Assembly: GCF_036370855.1 (NCBI RefSeq)
Contig: NC_088099.1
Location: 17,699,501 to 17,763,500, forward strand
DNA: 64,000 bases
Direction: 5' to 3'
Source of the DNA: Dromaius novaehollandiae
Taxonomy: Eukaryota > Chordata > Aves > Casuariiformes > Dromaiidae
Position 1 is the stretch's first letter. Each line of letters opens with the position of its first letter. A program made the position numbers and the translations under genes. This document shows positions 48,900 to 63,100 of this stretch, piece by piece. The notes under the pieces are model-generated. The model did no database searches. It was not told the origin of the DNA and saw only the letters and a program-made list of their open reading frames with translations.

Positions 48900-49005
48900 T
48901 GAGAATGGCCTTTCTCGTTGCTTTTCACTTCTGCTTTCGGTTGTAACTGGAAACCACAAGCACAAACACGCATGAAAACGAAAACTGTGGTGATAGGAGA
49001 AAACG
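48900..49005. promoter_or_regulatory. IRF/ISRE-type motif cluster
   Basis: GAAAACGAAAACT at 48974-48986 is an excellent IRF/ISRE match. Within 70 bp upstream lie two more GAAA-type half sites on the minus strand (complements of TTTTCACTTC and CTTTCGGTT), and AGAAAACGAA follows. This could be a distal immune enhancer 13 kb downstream of MAP3K8. Function is inferred from motifs only. Confidence 0.35.
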
Positions 49006-50479
49006 AATTATATCTACTCCTTTGAGTTACCAAAGGAAAAAAAAAAAGCTAAAACTTCCCAAACTGATTTGAGGTTCAGGTGGAGCCTGAAGGAAGCAGG
49101 CTGCACCTCTTCTCTGAACTGCTTTGCCTCTACCTTGCAATTGTGGCTACTCTTGTCAGTGTGTAAGGTTGCATGCCAGCTTATCTGTTCCCAGGCTGGC
49201 TGGTGGCTGTCCATCCAGATGCTGGGATAAATACTAATTTGCTGACATTGAGTAGGAGTGGCCAAAAAGCAGCTTTAGAGATTGTGGGAATTTCTTTTTT
49301 TCTTTTTCCAAGTACACCGATTGGTCAGGACCCAATTGAAATCAGCAATTTTGAAATAACCTTCAGGATGGAATATCCAGTGTAATGCCAGAATCAGGAC
49401 CTTGCCTTGTATGGGGAGAGGGAGGCATTTGATTGTAAGTCCTTCATTTCAACAGAAAACTGCTTGTCGGCTCAGACGGAGTCTTTGGGCCTGTCAGGGG
49501 TTTGGTGAGCTGTTTCCACTGGTAGGAGAAATGGATGATGTAATCCTGGGTTTTTCTCAGGCAATCCTCTGCAGCTGCAGCAAATATCAACCAGCACTCT
49601 TGATCATGGGAGGAGTCAAGCTATTAGGTGAATTTTCCTGGTGAGAAGCCTGCCTTTCAAGGTAGCATTCTGCCCTTGCAGCTGTGAGGTATGTTTCAAA
49701 GGCTTTTCCAGCCATCTCCAGACTTCTTCCCTCTGACAGCCCTCCGGCCTCCTCTTGCAGGTTGGATGCACACACAGCCCTGGCATACGCAGGAGCCTTG
49801 CCTGGCCATGTTTCATCCAGCTTCCTTCTTGGCTTGTGCCTTCCTGCCAGCTCCTATTACAAGCTAAGTGGTGTGTAAGGAAAGGAGCAATGTAGTTTCA
49901 CCTTCTTTCCATAACAAGGCCTTAGAAACACAAAGATGTATTTTAAATGGCTTCTGTGATGTTCCTGGATTTCCAAGCAGAAGTAGTTAGGCTCTTCACA
50001 TTCAGATGCTTGGCGGGTGCTAACACACTTAGACTGCCAAAAGAAATGAAAAACAGCACCAAATGTAAGATTCTCTCAAACTTTTCTACAGCATGTTTTC
50101 TGAAAGATATCCGGCTTATAAACAATGACAATGGTGTATGGAAGGTATGTGGGTTGTGTCACCGCTTTGGGAATAACCAGGGCAGCAACCAGCACCATCA
50201 CCTGTGAACATGAGCCTTATTCAAAGTCATGCAGATAATCACCTGGTAATAATAATGCAAATTCATCATGTCAGGTATTCTGCCTTGGCACAACAGCTGT
50301 TCACTGATGCATTTCCCCATGGTGCTGTGTGGCAGTGTCCTTCTGGCTACCAAGCTTTGCAGTAATCAAGCAGAGTGCTTGCAGGGGGAAATGAAGCATC
50401 AGAGATATTCATATTCTCTGCTGTCAGCTCCCCTGAGTGACTCTTTTACCTGAAAATGACCTAACTGTGACTGAAAGAG

Positions 50480-50600
50480 TGGCTCAGCAGCTTGGCTGGG
50501 GGTATCCTATGGCTCAGAAGTCCTGGGTACAACTCTGCTACAGGCTCCCAAGGACACCTGGCAAGTCAGTTATTCTCCTGACCCCCTGATTCCCATTTGC
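50480..50600 (+). repeat. Possible MIR-like remnant
   Basis: TCCTGGGTACAACTCTGCTAC, later ACACCTGGCAAGTCAGTTATT, follow the MIR order of B-box region and GGCAAGTTACTT core. Diverged. Confidence 0.35.
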
Positions 50601-53600
50601 ACTTTCTCGTCTTACAAAGTTGTCGTGCCGATAAATACTTTGAAGGTAGACAGCAGCCTTTCTATCTCAGGGAGCCCAGTGTCATCCAGACCATCACTGT
50701 AAGATGCGGGTCTGTAGGATATATAAGACATGGCAGGTGCAGGGTGGCACAAGGATGTGAAACCCCTGAGAAAGTGCTCTTGCTCTTGATTTCACCCTTG
50801 GCAATGGAGGGCTCATTTTTGCACTACACAGAGACCACCAGTCTGCCCATGTCTACATTCATCCGTGATGCTAAGGAGGAGATAACCTACCCTTAGTGAA
50901 GTTTGACATTTCCCGAGTCACTGGGGAAATCTGGGGCACAGGCACATGTAAAGTTCATCAAAATATGCCCTGCAAGGCCATGAAGATAATGTGCTATGGG
51001 GATCGGAGGAGCAGGGGACAAGATTTAATGCCCCAGCAGGGCCTGCTCTCCCACATCCTGATGCAGTGGGGTTGCCATCCCTTTTGGCATGCCATCTCTA
51101 CTCCCCCTTCCACAGCAAAACTGGCAGCAGCAGAGCAGAGAGTAAACAGGAACATGTGGCAAAAGGGCATACGTGGCCTTGGAAAATTCTGTAATACTCC
51201 AAAGTGGATCAGTTAATTAAGCCTTTGTGCTGTTACAATTTTGCATGATGGGCCAGAAACACACCAACAATTTGCTCAAACTCTTTTTTAAAATTTTACT
51301 TCAACTGGAACTGAAATTCCTGTGTAGGTTGCCTGACAACAGTAAGTGATAGCTGAGGGGTCATTTACACAGAAAAATAAGTTAATCATGTTTACAGCAT
51401 ATAATAAGGAGAGATGCCTCCCACAGCTTCCCTGGGGAGTAGATTAACACCCAGAATGTCAAGCAAATGACTTCCTTGCAGATGATTTTTACTCTGTATA
51501 ATGTTAATTTTTTTTTCTTTGCCCTTCCTCTTTTGCTCCATTTTTACCCCCACTTTTACATTGAGTCAAACGAAAACAAAGCCTGAGAGAAAGACCGTTT
51601 CTGAGGGATGGAGACCTGCCAGGTGCAGGTGTTGTGGTGAAAGACTCACCTGTGGGAAGGCAGTGTGCTGTGGCCCAGGAGCTTTACAAGGGACAGAGCT
51701 CAGACAAGCACTTTTATTCCTGAGTGACGTGGACACTGTAGTGTTATTCTGGTCCATTGACCAAGCTCAGGTTACGCTACTGAGGACAATGAGCTACAAC
51801 ATATGTAATAGGATGTGATTATTTGCCTTACCTTGTTGGCAGACAGAGGCCCTCCAGCTGGGGTAACCTGCCCATATATCACCACCCCATGCATGCTGGA
51901 TTCCTGACATGAAGCAAATGTAAGGATAATATAATGTTGTTTACTGCCTTTCTATGTGGGAAAGGGGGTTATGGCCTGAGAAAAGAGGCCCAGTAGCAGC
52001 CCATGCTATAGTTTCCATCCCATAGGGTTATCTATAGGAAGAGGAAGTCAGACTATTGTCCCGGGACTGTACAGGGTAGTGCTAAAATAACCTTTAAGGC
52101 CTTTCCTGCTCTCTCTGACTTCTATTTTCTGCAGATCAACTGGACTCCAGTCTTAGGTCTAACAAAGTCAACCTCCTTCCTTGCAGGTGGTGCTGAGAGC
52201 TGATTTTGAGGAGCTATAGCCTGAAGCACATCCCTTATACCTTATGGAAATCCAAAGTAGTCTTTAGTCCATCCATCACCATCGGTCTGAAAACGTCTAT
52301 CGCCATCTAGTGCTGCTCCTTCGGCAGCCACGTTTTCGGCAACTGCAGAGCCTGGACAAGCGTGTCTCATCCTCAGGAGCCTGGATAGGGATATGAAAAA
52401 AAAGGAAGACTAGCTACCCCAAAAAGCAGTGCCATTGCAACTGCTTTCACCTCGGTGAACTAATGGGTTTGTTCTGCCTTGTATCAGACACCTGCTTTCC
52501 TCCAGAGAAGTCATGTTTCCAAAATGTGGCTGACTCTGAACGGATGACCAGAATGGCACACCAGCTACCACACGTACTGGTGGTATCCTGCCCAGGCCCC
52601 GCACGAGCTGTCTGTCACTTTGTCACCCTCCACTGTACTGTCCGCAGTCAGTTGCCCTATAGACTCAATTGCTAGAGAATGCTAACGAGAGTTCACAGAC
52701 TAAAGGAAGGGATTACTGTGATGCTCAGTTTAAATCCGCAAGCAGTTAGTCTTCTCACTTGTATTTTACAGGTTAAACTAGCCACAAATTTCCTTGTCCT
52801 CTGGCGTTATCAGCATTTTATGGGTAGTCCAGATTTACTGCTGCAAAATATATGACAAAGCTTTAAAGCTGTTCAGAAGAAAATGGCAAGCACTTGAAAA
52901 TTATTTCACCAGAGATGCAAATTCAGTCCATTGCAGGTGAATTTTCTTAAACAGAAAATTTTTAAGAGATAAACTGAGCTGTCTGTACAGTAGGAGCAGG
53001 AGGATCCAGATTCACAGGATGAAAAGTAAAATGTAAACACAAAAAAATTAAATAGTGACATTAGTCATTCATGGGATCTGTCCTTCAGTGCAGCTGTGCA
53101 ACAGCCAGAGGTTTTTAATCTCTCTTGGTGCTGTTGTCACAGGCTGATGTTGCCTGAAAGTAACCCTCTGCTGCAATGCTGGAATAAGGTGTTCTTTTCT
53201 CTACCCCGATACTTGTTCCCACCCCTATACAGAGCAAGTCTCCCTCTCCTGCCAGCAAATGGATCTGACTTAAAAATGATCTCACAACAGAACTCAGTAA
53301 ATTTGGAAGTGAGCAGCCAGGGACAGAGAGCTGGAGTGCCTTCAGCTGTGATGCTGCTGAGTCTCTGGATCTTGATAGTGCAGTCTCAGCGTGCTGTGGA
53401 AAAACATCATGACAAACGTAACTTATCTGTTACTTTCCTTTTGATTTTAAAGCTTAATTCATTTTTCTGGAATTTCTTTTAATTCCATTCTTCTTCCTTT
53501 CCAGTCTCTTCTTTCTGCTACTGCCCCCTGGGGCACCCATGTGCCATCATTTGCAGGCACGTGCTCATGCTGGTTGCTGGTTTCAATGCTGTCTGGGTGC

Positions 53601-56600
53601 TATGGGCACAGCTGTGCCACTGATTCACCATGCCGTTGTGCAAGTGCCACTCTGCGCTTTCTTTCCTCCACATCTCTGCTGATACTCAGCATTCCTACTT
53701 CTCCCTTTATTTCTTGGTCTCACTTTCATTCAAATGACTTTTCCCCTTTAAAAGCAACACCCCAAACTTAACCAGGCATGACTCATGCTCCAGTTCCCTT
53801 TCTGAAGTGTCACAGAAGGAAACAAGTATTTGCTCTTGCATGCTGAGATCAGACAAGCTGCAGCACGTTTCCAGTATCGGGAGCCCTAATGATTATATAG
53901 GCTTCACTTAAGTGGCTCTGACTTTGGTGACCTTACTTAGGGGGCCTGAGCTGGCCTTTCTATTGTGTGCTGAACTGCTGTGCTTTTGCTCGCCTTCCAT
54001 TTCTTCAGGATTATGTCCACCTGTTTGCCTGTGTCTTTTTCCCCTCCTCATGCTGCCTCACCCGTGGGAAAGTTCCCACCTCATCTTAGCTTTCACCAGC
54101 TTCAGACTCACAAAGCTAACCTGCCGCGGGTCCTCGGTGTTCACTGCACTCTGCACGGCTCTTGTCATCACACATTTTTTTTTCTGAGCAGCCTTCTAAT
54201 ATTATCCAAGGATTTCATGATTTTTCCAAAGTTTTTTCCCTGACTCACACCTGACTGATTCATTATTTCTGATGACAATTGCTAGAAGTGCAGAAAGATA
54301 AATCTAGTCAACATATGCATATAAAACAACGTGAGGAAGAGAGATTTTGTACTGGCTATACTTGTTACATTAACATTTTTATTACAGAAATGTGTGTGTT
54401 TTTCTAAGAGCAGAGAAGGTTGGTAAAACAAAGCAATGCACAATGCAGATTAAACTCTGTGAGAATTACAGTCTGAGAGGGAAAATATAAAATACAATCA
54501 ATATTTTGTTTAATGGCTGAGACTCGGAAGATTTTTACTGGGACTTTACCCCAGTGCTAGGGCTGTTACTCTTTCGTAATCATACCAGCACTGAAAAGAA
54601 CATTTGTGGAACCACATTTTATAACCAAATGGGAAGTAATGGTGTTATTTCTTGTCTTGGGAGAGTTTGCAAATTTTATGTTGAGGCTTTCTTGGACTTT
54701 CCAGTGAGGTCACTTGTAGTGGAAGGCTGGGGACAAAAACATAAAAGCCTAGGCAAAATAAATAAAGTGAGGGGAGTAACATTTGAAAACAAGCAGAGAT
54801 ACAGAGGTACAAAGTTGACAAAAGTTTATTCACTGCTACTAAAGCTGAACTGGTTTTATTTATTTATTTTTAAGTCTTGGATAGGAGTTTAAAACAAGGT
54901 CTTGCTGATTGTTCTTAGCTCTTGTCATGACTATTAAGTAGTATTTTAGAAAATGAATTCATTTCCAGTGGATTTCAAGCCAGAAGTGCAGAATAAAAAA
55001 AATTAGCTTTGTTCCAAAAACTACAAGTCATTTACGTCTGAAATCTCTTTCTGAAATTTCTCAAAACACAAATGTTGACCAGCTCTATTTTGTCCAAAAC
55101 AGAAAAAAAAGTTTGAACATGGTATATTTATTATAAAGTACATAAGAAAAAAACCCTACAGACCAAAAATTATTAAGGACCTGCCCCTCCCTCCAACATT
55201 TGGCAAATAATCTCCAGGTATAAAGGAATACTGCCGCCCCCTTCCCCAAACTGACTGCTTCTGAAGAATTTGTGATCAGAAAAAATTAATTATCCAAGTC
55301 ATTTTTGAGTATTGATTTAGTTTTTCTTGGTAAGAAGATAACTTTTCTCTGCTGTCCCTGGCTCTTCCTCTTCTGGCACTGAGAAATAATCCAATCATTT
55401 CTTCTGCTTTCTGAATGTAGTTCCTGAGATGGGCAGGCGTTGCAAACAGTTGCCATGTTGGTATTTTAGCAGAAGTAACTCTTACGCTGTGGTGTTACTG
55501 TTATTTAGAGCACACACCCAAGGAGAAGAGAGAAGGGACTAAAATTAGTATCGGAAGTCAGCTCAACCTCTCTCATTAACGCCCCATAACTGCAGCCCAT
55601 GGTACAGCTAGGTCATGATGTGTGATGTGGGTCACCTGCTCTGTGGTCACGGAGCAGAAGCATCACGAGCACCCGGGGGCCGTTCCTGAGTACCGGGAAA
55701 CCAAAACCCAAGATCAGCACTGCCACAACCATGCAATGGCCAAGCCGCTCTTCGGAGGCAGAGCACAGAAGGCAAAAACTTCATTTGGGACTTCTGACTT
55801 TTTGATGACTTCTCCAGCATTCTGTAAGGATAGGCACTTGTTCTCAAATTCAAAATGCTATTATGAGTGAAAATAAAAAATTATGACAGTGTACAATGGG
55901 TTTTGAACAAATATAAAGACCTTCAAACTTATATAAATGTAATTTGATGAAGTAACCAGTGTTCTGTAATAAACATATGCCAGAAGGGATAGATGAAGTC
56001 CGTGTCTGCTTACAGCTCAGATGGAAAAATGATAAGCCCAGAAGGAATCAGGACTTATTCCATTCAATCATTATGATTACTGTCCAGCCATATTAATGTC
56101 ACCTTACTTGTACACCATACCCAGTCTGCAGAACACTGTTAATCAGTTGACGTATTAAACAGGAACTATGGATTTCCCAGAAGTTCATGTCACTTCCTTG
56201 ACAATTATGCAAGGACTTAATACGTTTAATATATTCTGGTATCTCGCTCCTTCATCCCCAGACAGGATCCTGAGAGCTGAGTAGAACTTTTTTCTGCAAA
56301 CAGTTTTTCTTTCGTTGGCAAAAGGTTCTTGTTTCACGTGAAGAGAAATCATGCAGTAAGGCAAAGATTAGCCTCCTCTTGAAAACTTCATTGGTTTATA
56401 AAAAATGGCCAGGAAGTTCCTCCCTGCATGGCTATAATACAGCTTCCTCCAGCCTGCAAATTAAAAACTGCCCTTTGGCTGCTCTGCTCTGTATACACTA
56501 GAATTATTATTAAATAATATCTGACTGAAAAGGATCTGGAAAATCAAATACGGTTTACAACTAGTTGATAGAGATAGAGGAAGCTACATGAAGATAAGCG

Positions 56601-58004
56601 CTTTCAAGTTTCAGTAACAACAACAAGACCTATAAAAATAATCATCAGTATACAATGTCATTTCCTTGAAGTATAAACCACTGTTCCTGTCTTATACAAG
56701 CCTGGAACTTGTATCTCGATAAAAGTCATACACAAACCACTTATTTACCACTGGCATTTTAGCAAAAGCTTTAGCTTGCAGTGGTTTTTGATGAAAAAAT
56801 GCCTCAGTCACATGAAGTTTTCTGAATCTTCCGGTACTAATACATTTTGTAACCAAGCTGGTTTAAGGGCCTGTATGCCTCGAAGTCTGTCATTATCAGC
56901 CGATTTTAAAAGCAGCTCTTAAATCTCTGCAAGTTGTTACAAACTTACACATGCTGAATCTTTCAGACTGACATTTCCTGGGTTTTGGGGGAAAGTGGTC
57001 AGGTTTTTTCATAGTTTGAGCAGTAATGGTTTACTTATATTTAGGATCAAGTGAAAATCATGTTTCCCATTAAAACTTTTGTTTGCGATTGAGGCGGTGA
57101 TGAACTGGCACTGGGAGGATGCAAGTCTCTCAAAAGGTTTTCATGCTGAATCCTGTGGGCAGAGCATATTGACATTTTATGCATAGATGAGCTCACTGTC
57201 CAGGCAATCTGGGCTTGGGAACTGGCCTTAATAGGATAATTGTGTGTCTTTTTTATATACAACAATTTATAAAACTAAACACAGCTAATGCTTTCATTAA
57301 AAAAACCTTAAAAAAATCTAACTCAAATTCATTTCTTTTGGAGCTAAATAAAACTTGATATTTGTTGATCAAATATACACCAGAAAAAGTTTTGCTGTTT
57401 TGACTGACTGTTGAGTGAAAATCCTATGATAGGGAAATTAGTTATTTAAATACAGTTAATACCCCTCCCCCTTATATTTTGAGTAAATGCTTTACACAGC
57501 CTTACTTCTTCTTTAAGTAACACCACTTCTCTATTTATGTCATAGCAACAGCAAAGATGGTAATTTACCCCAAATTTTGCAATAATTTGGTTTTTTAGAC
57601 TCCCTAACCCTTGGACTCAGCAGATATTTATGCAAATTTTGCTTTGCATTAAAAGTAGTCTGGTTGTGAGAATTGCAAGATATGCCTGCTGCTGTGAAGT
57701 CAGTGTGCCTAAAACACACCAAAGCTAGAAGATAACCCCTCCATTCCCATGCTTATACCAGAAAACGAGCACTTTGTGACCTCTAAGCTAACTTCAGGAG
57801 CTGAGGGAAGGCCGTTCCCACTCCCCATGTCCCCCCGCGTCCTGGGTGCTGGTGTTTCGTAGAGTTTCCAGCAGATTTCACACTGAATCAGCAGTCTGGC
57901 CTCTGCAGAAATCCCTCCTGTCTGCAAACCCAGAGCAAAGGCATCATCACCTGTGAAACATGGACTGAGTTTGTTGAAGAGGAGATGAAACCTAACTGTT
58001 TTGG

Positions 58005-58570
58005 AGGGTGTGGCTGCGAGATCCGCAGACCCAGGACTCCCCGTCCTTAGCCGGACTGGGGGTCAGGCCTGGCCTGCGATCCCACCCCGCTCCCTCGCAG
58101 ACGGTGGTGGGTTTCGGTCCCCCCGCAGCCGGCGGGTCACCCTGCGGCAGTGACGGGGCGCCCAGCGCCAGGCCAGGGAGCTGCGCCCAGCAGCTGTGTC
58201 CATCGGAGGACACCACGGACACCGCCAGCGGGCTGGACGGTGCGGCATTCAAGAACCATGTTTTCTAGGGTCATCAGGGGATTTTGTTCTTTTATGCCGG
58301 CAACGTTTTTCTTTGCTTCTGAAGTGAGCAGGGCAGCAAGCCATGGAAACAGCTAACGCGTTTGAGGTGGGTGCTGGCTGCCCGCCGCCACGCCGGCTCG
58401 GCAGCCGCCTTCCCTTCCCCAAGTACTGCGAGGCAGCTACTCTTTGGTGGCTGTGACAACTGCACAGTCCAGACCAACCCTATTCCTGGGAAAGCTCCTT
58501 TCCTCTCGGCTCGGCCGGGGAAGGTAGGTGCTCAGCACCGCACAAACTCAGCCTCCTCTCTTGCTCTGCT
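58005..58570. promoter_or_regulatory. Orphan CpG-rich block 1
   Basis: A CpG-dense stretch inside otherwise CpG-poor sequence, about 22 kb beyond MAP3K8. It has the look of a vertebrate promoter. GGGAAG|GTAGGT near 58520 is a possible plus-strand donor. No coding start is recognised. Confidence 0.45.
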
Positions 58571-59189
58571 CCATCTTTCCAGAAGCAGCTGGGCTGCGTC
58601 CCTGCACAGCGTCTGTCGGTAGATGGCAGTACATTAACTGTGTTTTGGAAATGATCTGCCTACATCAGCCGTGCACCCGCACTCTGGAAGGCCGGAGCTG
58701 GGAGGCTGGACAGGCCTGGTCTTCCTCTGAGCAATTCGGGAACTGCCGGCCTAGATTAGCGCGGTGATGCTGCAGGTCGCGGCAGCGCCAGCTGCAGCAA
58801 AGGAAGGTCCCCAGGTCCTGAAACTGGCAGCTGAGAGAGAAACAGCTACCGGGGCAGGTTTCCTTTCAACCCTCAGTAGTTAAAGTTTAGCTTAGTCCTA
58901 AAAGCACGAAAACCCGTTGTGTCACAGGCGTAAGGGCCCTCCACGCAAGGTTTCAGCCCTGGGACTTCCAGGTGCCCAGGACAGACCTCTCCCAAGCTGG
59001 TGGCAGGCAGGACCCAGCCTCATCTGGTGACACCACTGTGCATAAAGGTGGTTTCAGCTCCGTGGGGACTGGTGGAGAAAAAGGACCAGAAATCTCACAC
59101 TTTGGGATAGTCATCCCCCAGCTTTCCCGCGATGTGACCCTGCTGCAGCCCACCAGCCCCACTCCTGTGAGACCCATGGTGCAGACACG

Positions 59190-59455
59190 ACCAGTGACGC
59201 CCACGTTTCTGTGGGGCCGGGGACCCCATGGGCAGCTGCTGCCCTGGGTGGCCGGGACAGACCTGCCCATCCCACGCGCGGTGTCTTAGGGCCGGCGGTG
59301 CCGCTCTTCCCTTTTGCGGGGCGGGAAGCACCGCGCATGGGTGACCGCGGCGGGGCAGGACGGTGCCAGGCAGCCAAGGTCTGGTCTGGCATTGCGGAGC
59401 TGCCGTGTCCCCGGCTCAGCGGGCAGGGGCTGACGATTACATCCCTCAGCCGCAC
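59190..59455. promoter_or_regulatory. Orphan CpG-rich block 2
   Basis: A second short CpG-dense block. It may be part of one broken island with 58005-58570. Open frames over it on both strands are expected from GC richness alone. Confidence 0.35.
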
Positions 59456-60049
59456 GCGTTGCTATTTTTATGTATTCGTTATATATTCATTCCTGGCACT
59501 TCTTTTGCAGTTTGGCACCAGTGTATCCAGATTAGCCTTATGCACAGCAACTTGGCTGCGCGGAAGGGGAAAATCCTGTGCCTCACATCATCCCCTCCAC
59601 CCGCAGTGAGCACATTAGCTGTGCCCGGCCAGAGCTATCCCATCAGCACGGCATATAAAACTTCCTGGTTTGCATTTCCCACATGTCAGCATAACTCACT
59701 GTCGTTATACCACAGGCCCACATGCTGTGTTCCTTATAAGAGGGAGGATGCAGGAGAGATCATATCTTCTAGTAATGAGCTGCAGTCGTAACGGGGATGG
59801 CTTGGCTTTGGCTGGTTTTCTTTCAGATGTGAGAGAAAGTTCTGGGCAGGGACGAGAGGCGCAGAAAATATATGGTTGGCCAGGAGTAGGAGTATTTAAT
59901 ATGCTGTCTGAAGTGGGCCAAGAGAGATAAGTGACATATCTGATAGTATTTATAGGGAAAGATCCCCACACAGCACCCAGCTCAGCAGAATGCTTCCTTT
60001 TTATTAGATATATTTACAGAGCAGGAAATAGGCAGTGTTGGCTAACGAA

Positions 60050-60145
60050 CAGACTATGAGATAGGAATCTCTCAGAGCCCATGAGTTTTCTGTTGATTTG
60101 CTGTGTGACCTCGGGTGAATTATTTAAACTTCATATGCTGGCTCC
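60050..60145 (+). repeat. MIR-like remnant
   Basis: TTGCTGTGTGACCTCGGGTG followed by AATTATTTAAACTTC matches the MIR core TAGCTGTGTGACCTTGGGC then AAGTTACTTAACCTC. Confidence 0.6.
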
Positions 60146-60149
60146 TTGC

Positions 60150-63100
60150 TGAGTTATTCTGGGCACACTGGACTTTTCCATGGTAGCTTCCCACCCACAC
60201 AAGCCTAGAGGCAAAGGGACGTGACAAGTTACAGTTCCTCAAGGCTATCTTCCGTGGGAGCTCGCTGGAACGGCCCCTAGAAGGTCCGTTTGATCAGTTC
60301 TGCAGCACTGGGGGCTAGGTTTCTTCACTGCTTTCTTCTTCTGCCTTTTTCTCCCTGAGAAAGTGGCAATGGGATTAGCACAGAAGTATTTCAGTGACAA
60401 ATATTTCGTGCTTCATAGAAAGTACAAAAAGTCCTGTAATGCACAGCTATGGAATAAACTGACTGACTCATGAAAGTTGTGTATTAAAAAAAAAGTTTGT
60501 ATTTTTTACACCGTAGTGATAAATGTCTTTATATGGATCTAATTTATCCACATGTAGGCCTTCTTGGAAATCTGATATATGCTTGGCCTCAATCAAATCA
60601 TGAGGCAGTGAGCGCCAGAGATAATGTGATATAAAAGTTCATTTCTTTTGTTCACTTAAAAGTTATCCTTAAAAATGCAACTTTTCAGTTTCATTGACTT
60701 GTATAATTTTAATCTTTCCCATTTCTCTTTTTCCACCTCTATAATCATTTTCATTTCCTATCTTTCATCTCTCTCTCTCTGCATCACAACTTGACACAGA
60801 TTGACCAGAACTGAGCGAAGTATTCATGTTGGGGTAGACTTAGGACTTATCTAACATTTTCAAACACTTTTTCATTGACTTTAAATGAGGTATGGCTATT
60901 TGTAGTATATGAAGTTTCAACCTGTGAATGTCATGGCTTTTCCTTTAGTCTTGGGTCTCAAACCCCTTGAAATCAAAGGACACTGCCACAAACAGTGAAA
61001 AGTGTCAGGCTTTATGAAGGAGATTCAGCTCACAGCTAAACATAGGGGTCTTAGCCTTCAAGGGGAAGCCCATTCATGTCTGTACTGCAGAATAAAAGGC
61101 AGATTCAAGAAGGACCTTGCGCACACTGCAGCTTACAACCCTTGTGCTTCCCTCCATACTGCCCATGTAACTTGTGTGTCATGGGGCTCAAAGGGTCCAC
61201 ACTCGCCTAGAAGAGCTGTGTTTGCAGATGGGCTGAGCTGCAGCATGCGGGCCCTGTGCGTGTAGCTGCAGAGGTCAGAGCTTGTGCGACAGTGCCAACA
61301 GTGCCCAGGCTGTGCCTCTCCTGGTCATGGCACAGCAGGAGCTCGTTTGGGCCCAAGACAGCTGACAGGGAGAGTGAGCAGCCCTGGTGGGAAGAGCTGG
61401 TTCATAGCCACATGTAGTGGGGTAGATATGAGTTTTGTCTGATCTCTTGCTTGTCTGGAAATCCTACTGCCCGTGGCTGATGGCTTGATTACTGTCCCAA
61501 AGTCTCCTTTAATGTCACGATAAGAAGGTCACTATTGCGCTGTGAAGTGAGGATAGGCAGGGCTGTAGCAAGGGCAGGTTGACAGACATTGAATGGAGCA
61601 AATATGTGATTTCACACTTCTTTTCTACATACAGTGGCATTTCAAGTTCTGGTACTGTTGTGCTCTGTGAAGAGTGTTGACACCTGCCTTTAAAGTGCTG
61701 GCATAACATGGAGACACACTGTGACCACTGCAGGTACGTCTGGAGCGAGGTGGTGCCTTGAAGAGCCAGGTTTGCGTAGCATGGAGGGAAGTGCCAATCA
61801 GCACCGGAAAATTGGCACCAAGGATGTTTCTGACCTGGTGGGAACGAGCTCAGCCAGTCCAGACAAGTGCAGGTGTCTAGACTTTGAGCTGTGCCTTTGG
61901 GAGTTCTGCTAGATAGAAGAATAAACTGGCGTGTTTTAAAGGGGAGAAAATGACCACAGCAAAGTTATTCTGTCAGCTGAAGGATATGAGAGGAGACACT
62001 TTTATAACCATCAGAGTAATCCTAAACAAATCCTGAAACTTTAATGGGAGTCATTTTAGCATATTTCCTGTAATTTGTAATATTTATTTTGATATACGTT
62101 CAGAAAGTTTATGTAATATTTTTCATGCATGGGCTACTTTTGGCAAAATAGAGAGATCTTCACATGCATACAAATTTGCTATTATGATTGGCTGAGCTTT
62201 AATAAATGATTTGTAATACCAAATATTGGACATGTGTTTGGAACAGACACGTGCCAGGACCGCATTACCCAGTGCTCCAGCATGGAAATATCTGCTTACT
62301 GCAGACGACCTGACCTTAGCTGGCCTTCATGTGACCGCTGCAAGAAATAGTTATGACTTGTAGCCCTGCTTTCTACTCAGAAAGTTTTTCCAGACTACAC
62401 AAGATTGTGGCTTTAAGGGCCAGATTTATCACTTACACCCTTTCTTACACTCTGTGTCTCTCATTTTCCTGCATAAAAAGATCAAAAGAAAGGTATAAAA
62501 GAAAGGTATAAAAGACTCTAACTGGTGGGAAACAGTGACTACTTGACAGTATTTTATTCTATATCTGAACACTCTTTGCAGAATGTGAAAAGCACTGGAA
62601 AACAGGGCAAGAAGCTGATATCGCTGTCACTCATGTAAAATTAGAGAAATTCTATTTCATCAGAGAGAGTGATTCTGAGTTAAGGTGTGGATCTGAATCT
62701 GGCTTGTCATGTCATTAGGAAGAGTGATTCATTTTTGCAATTCATTAAAAATACTGAAGGAAAAAATGAAAACTGCATTTAGGTAAGAAACACTTAGAAA
62801 TGGGAGTTTCCACTGTACTTGCATTGCTACCCATGAGAAAACAGTGTCCTATGTTAACTAAACATAAATAGGGATTGCTTTGTATTAAATGTATTTTTTC
62901 ACAAAGATCAAACTTTTCAAATGAACTGAAACAATTTTCTGGAAATATGAGAGAAAGTGTCACAGTGCCTAACACCTTTAACCTGGTCAGTCCCTTTCCC
63001 CTCACAGGTCCCATCCACAGTCTCGGTAGCCCTGCTCGGGAGGAAGATGTCCCCTTCTCCCAACCCGGTGTGTGATCCTCCTAGGCTTTGGTACATTACT

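Larger units (their letters stand above)
45330..58000. other. Intergenic stretch without recognisable genes
   Basis: Apart from the small repeats and the IRF motif cluster listed, no exon, RNA gene or element could be supported. A T-rich block at about 47150-47500 gives long chance frames. Confidence 0.6.
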
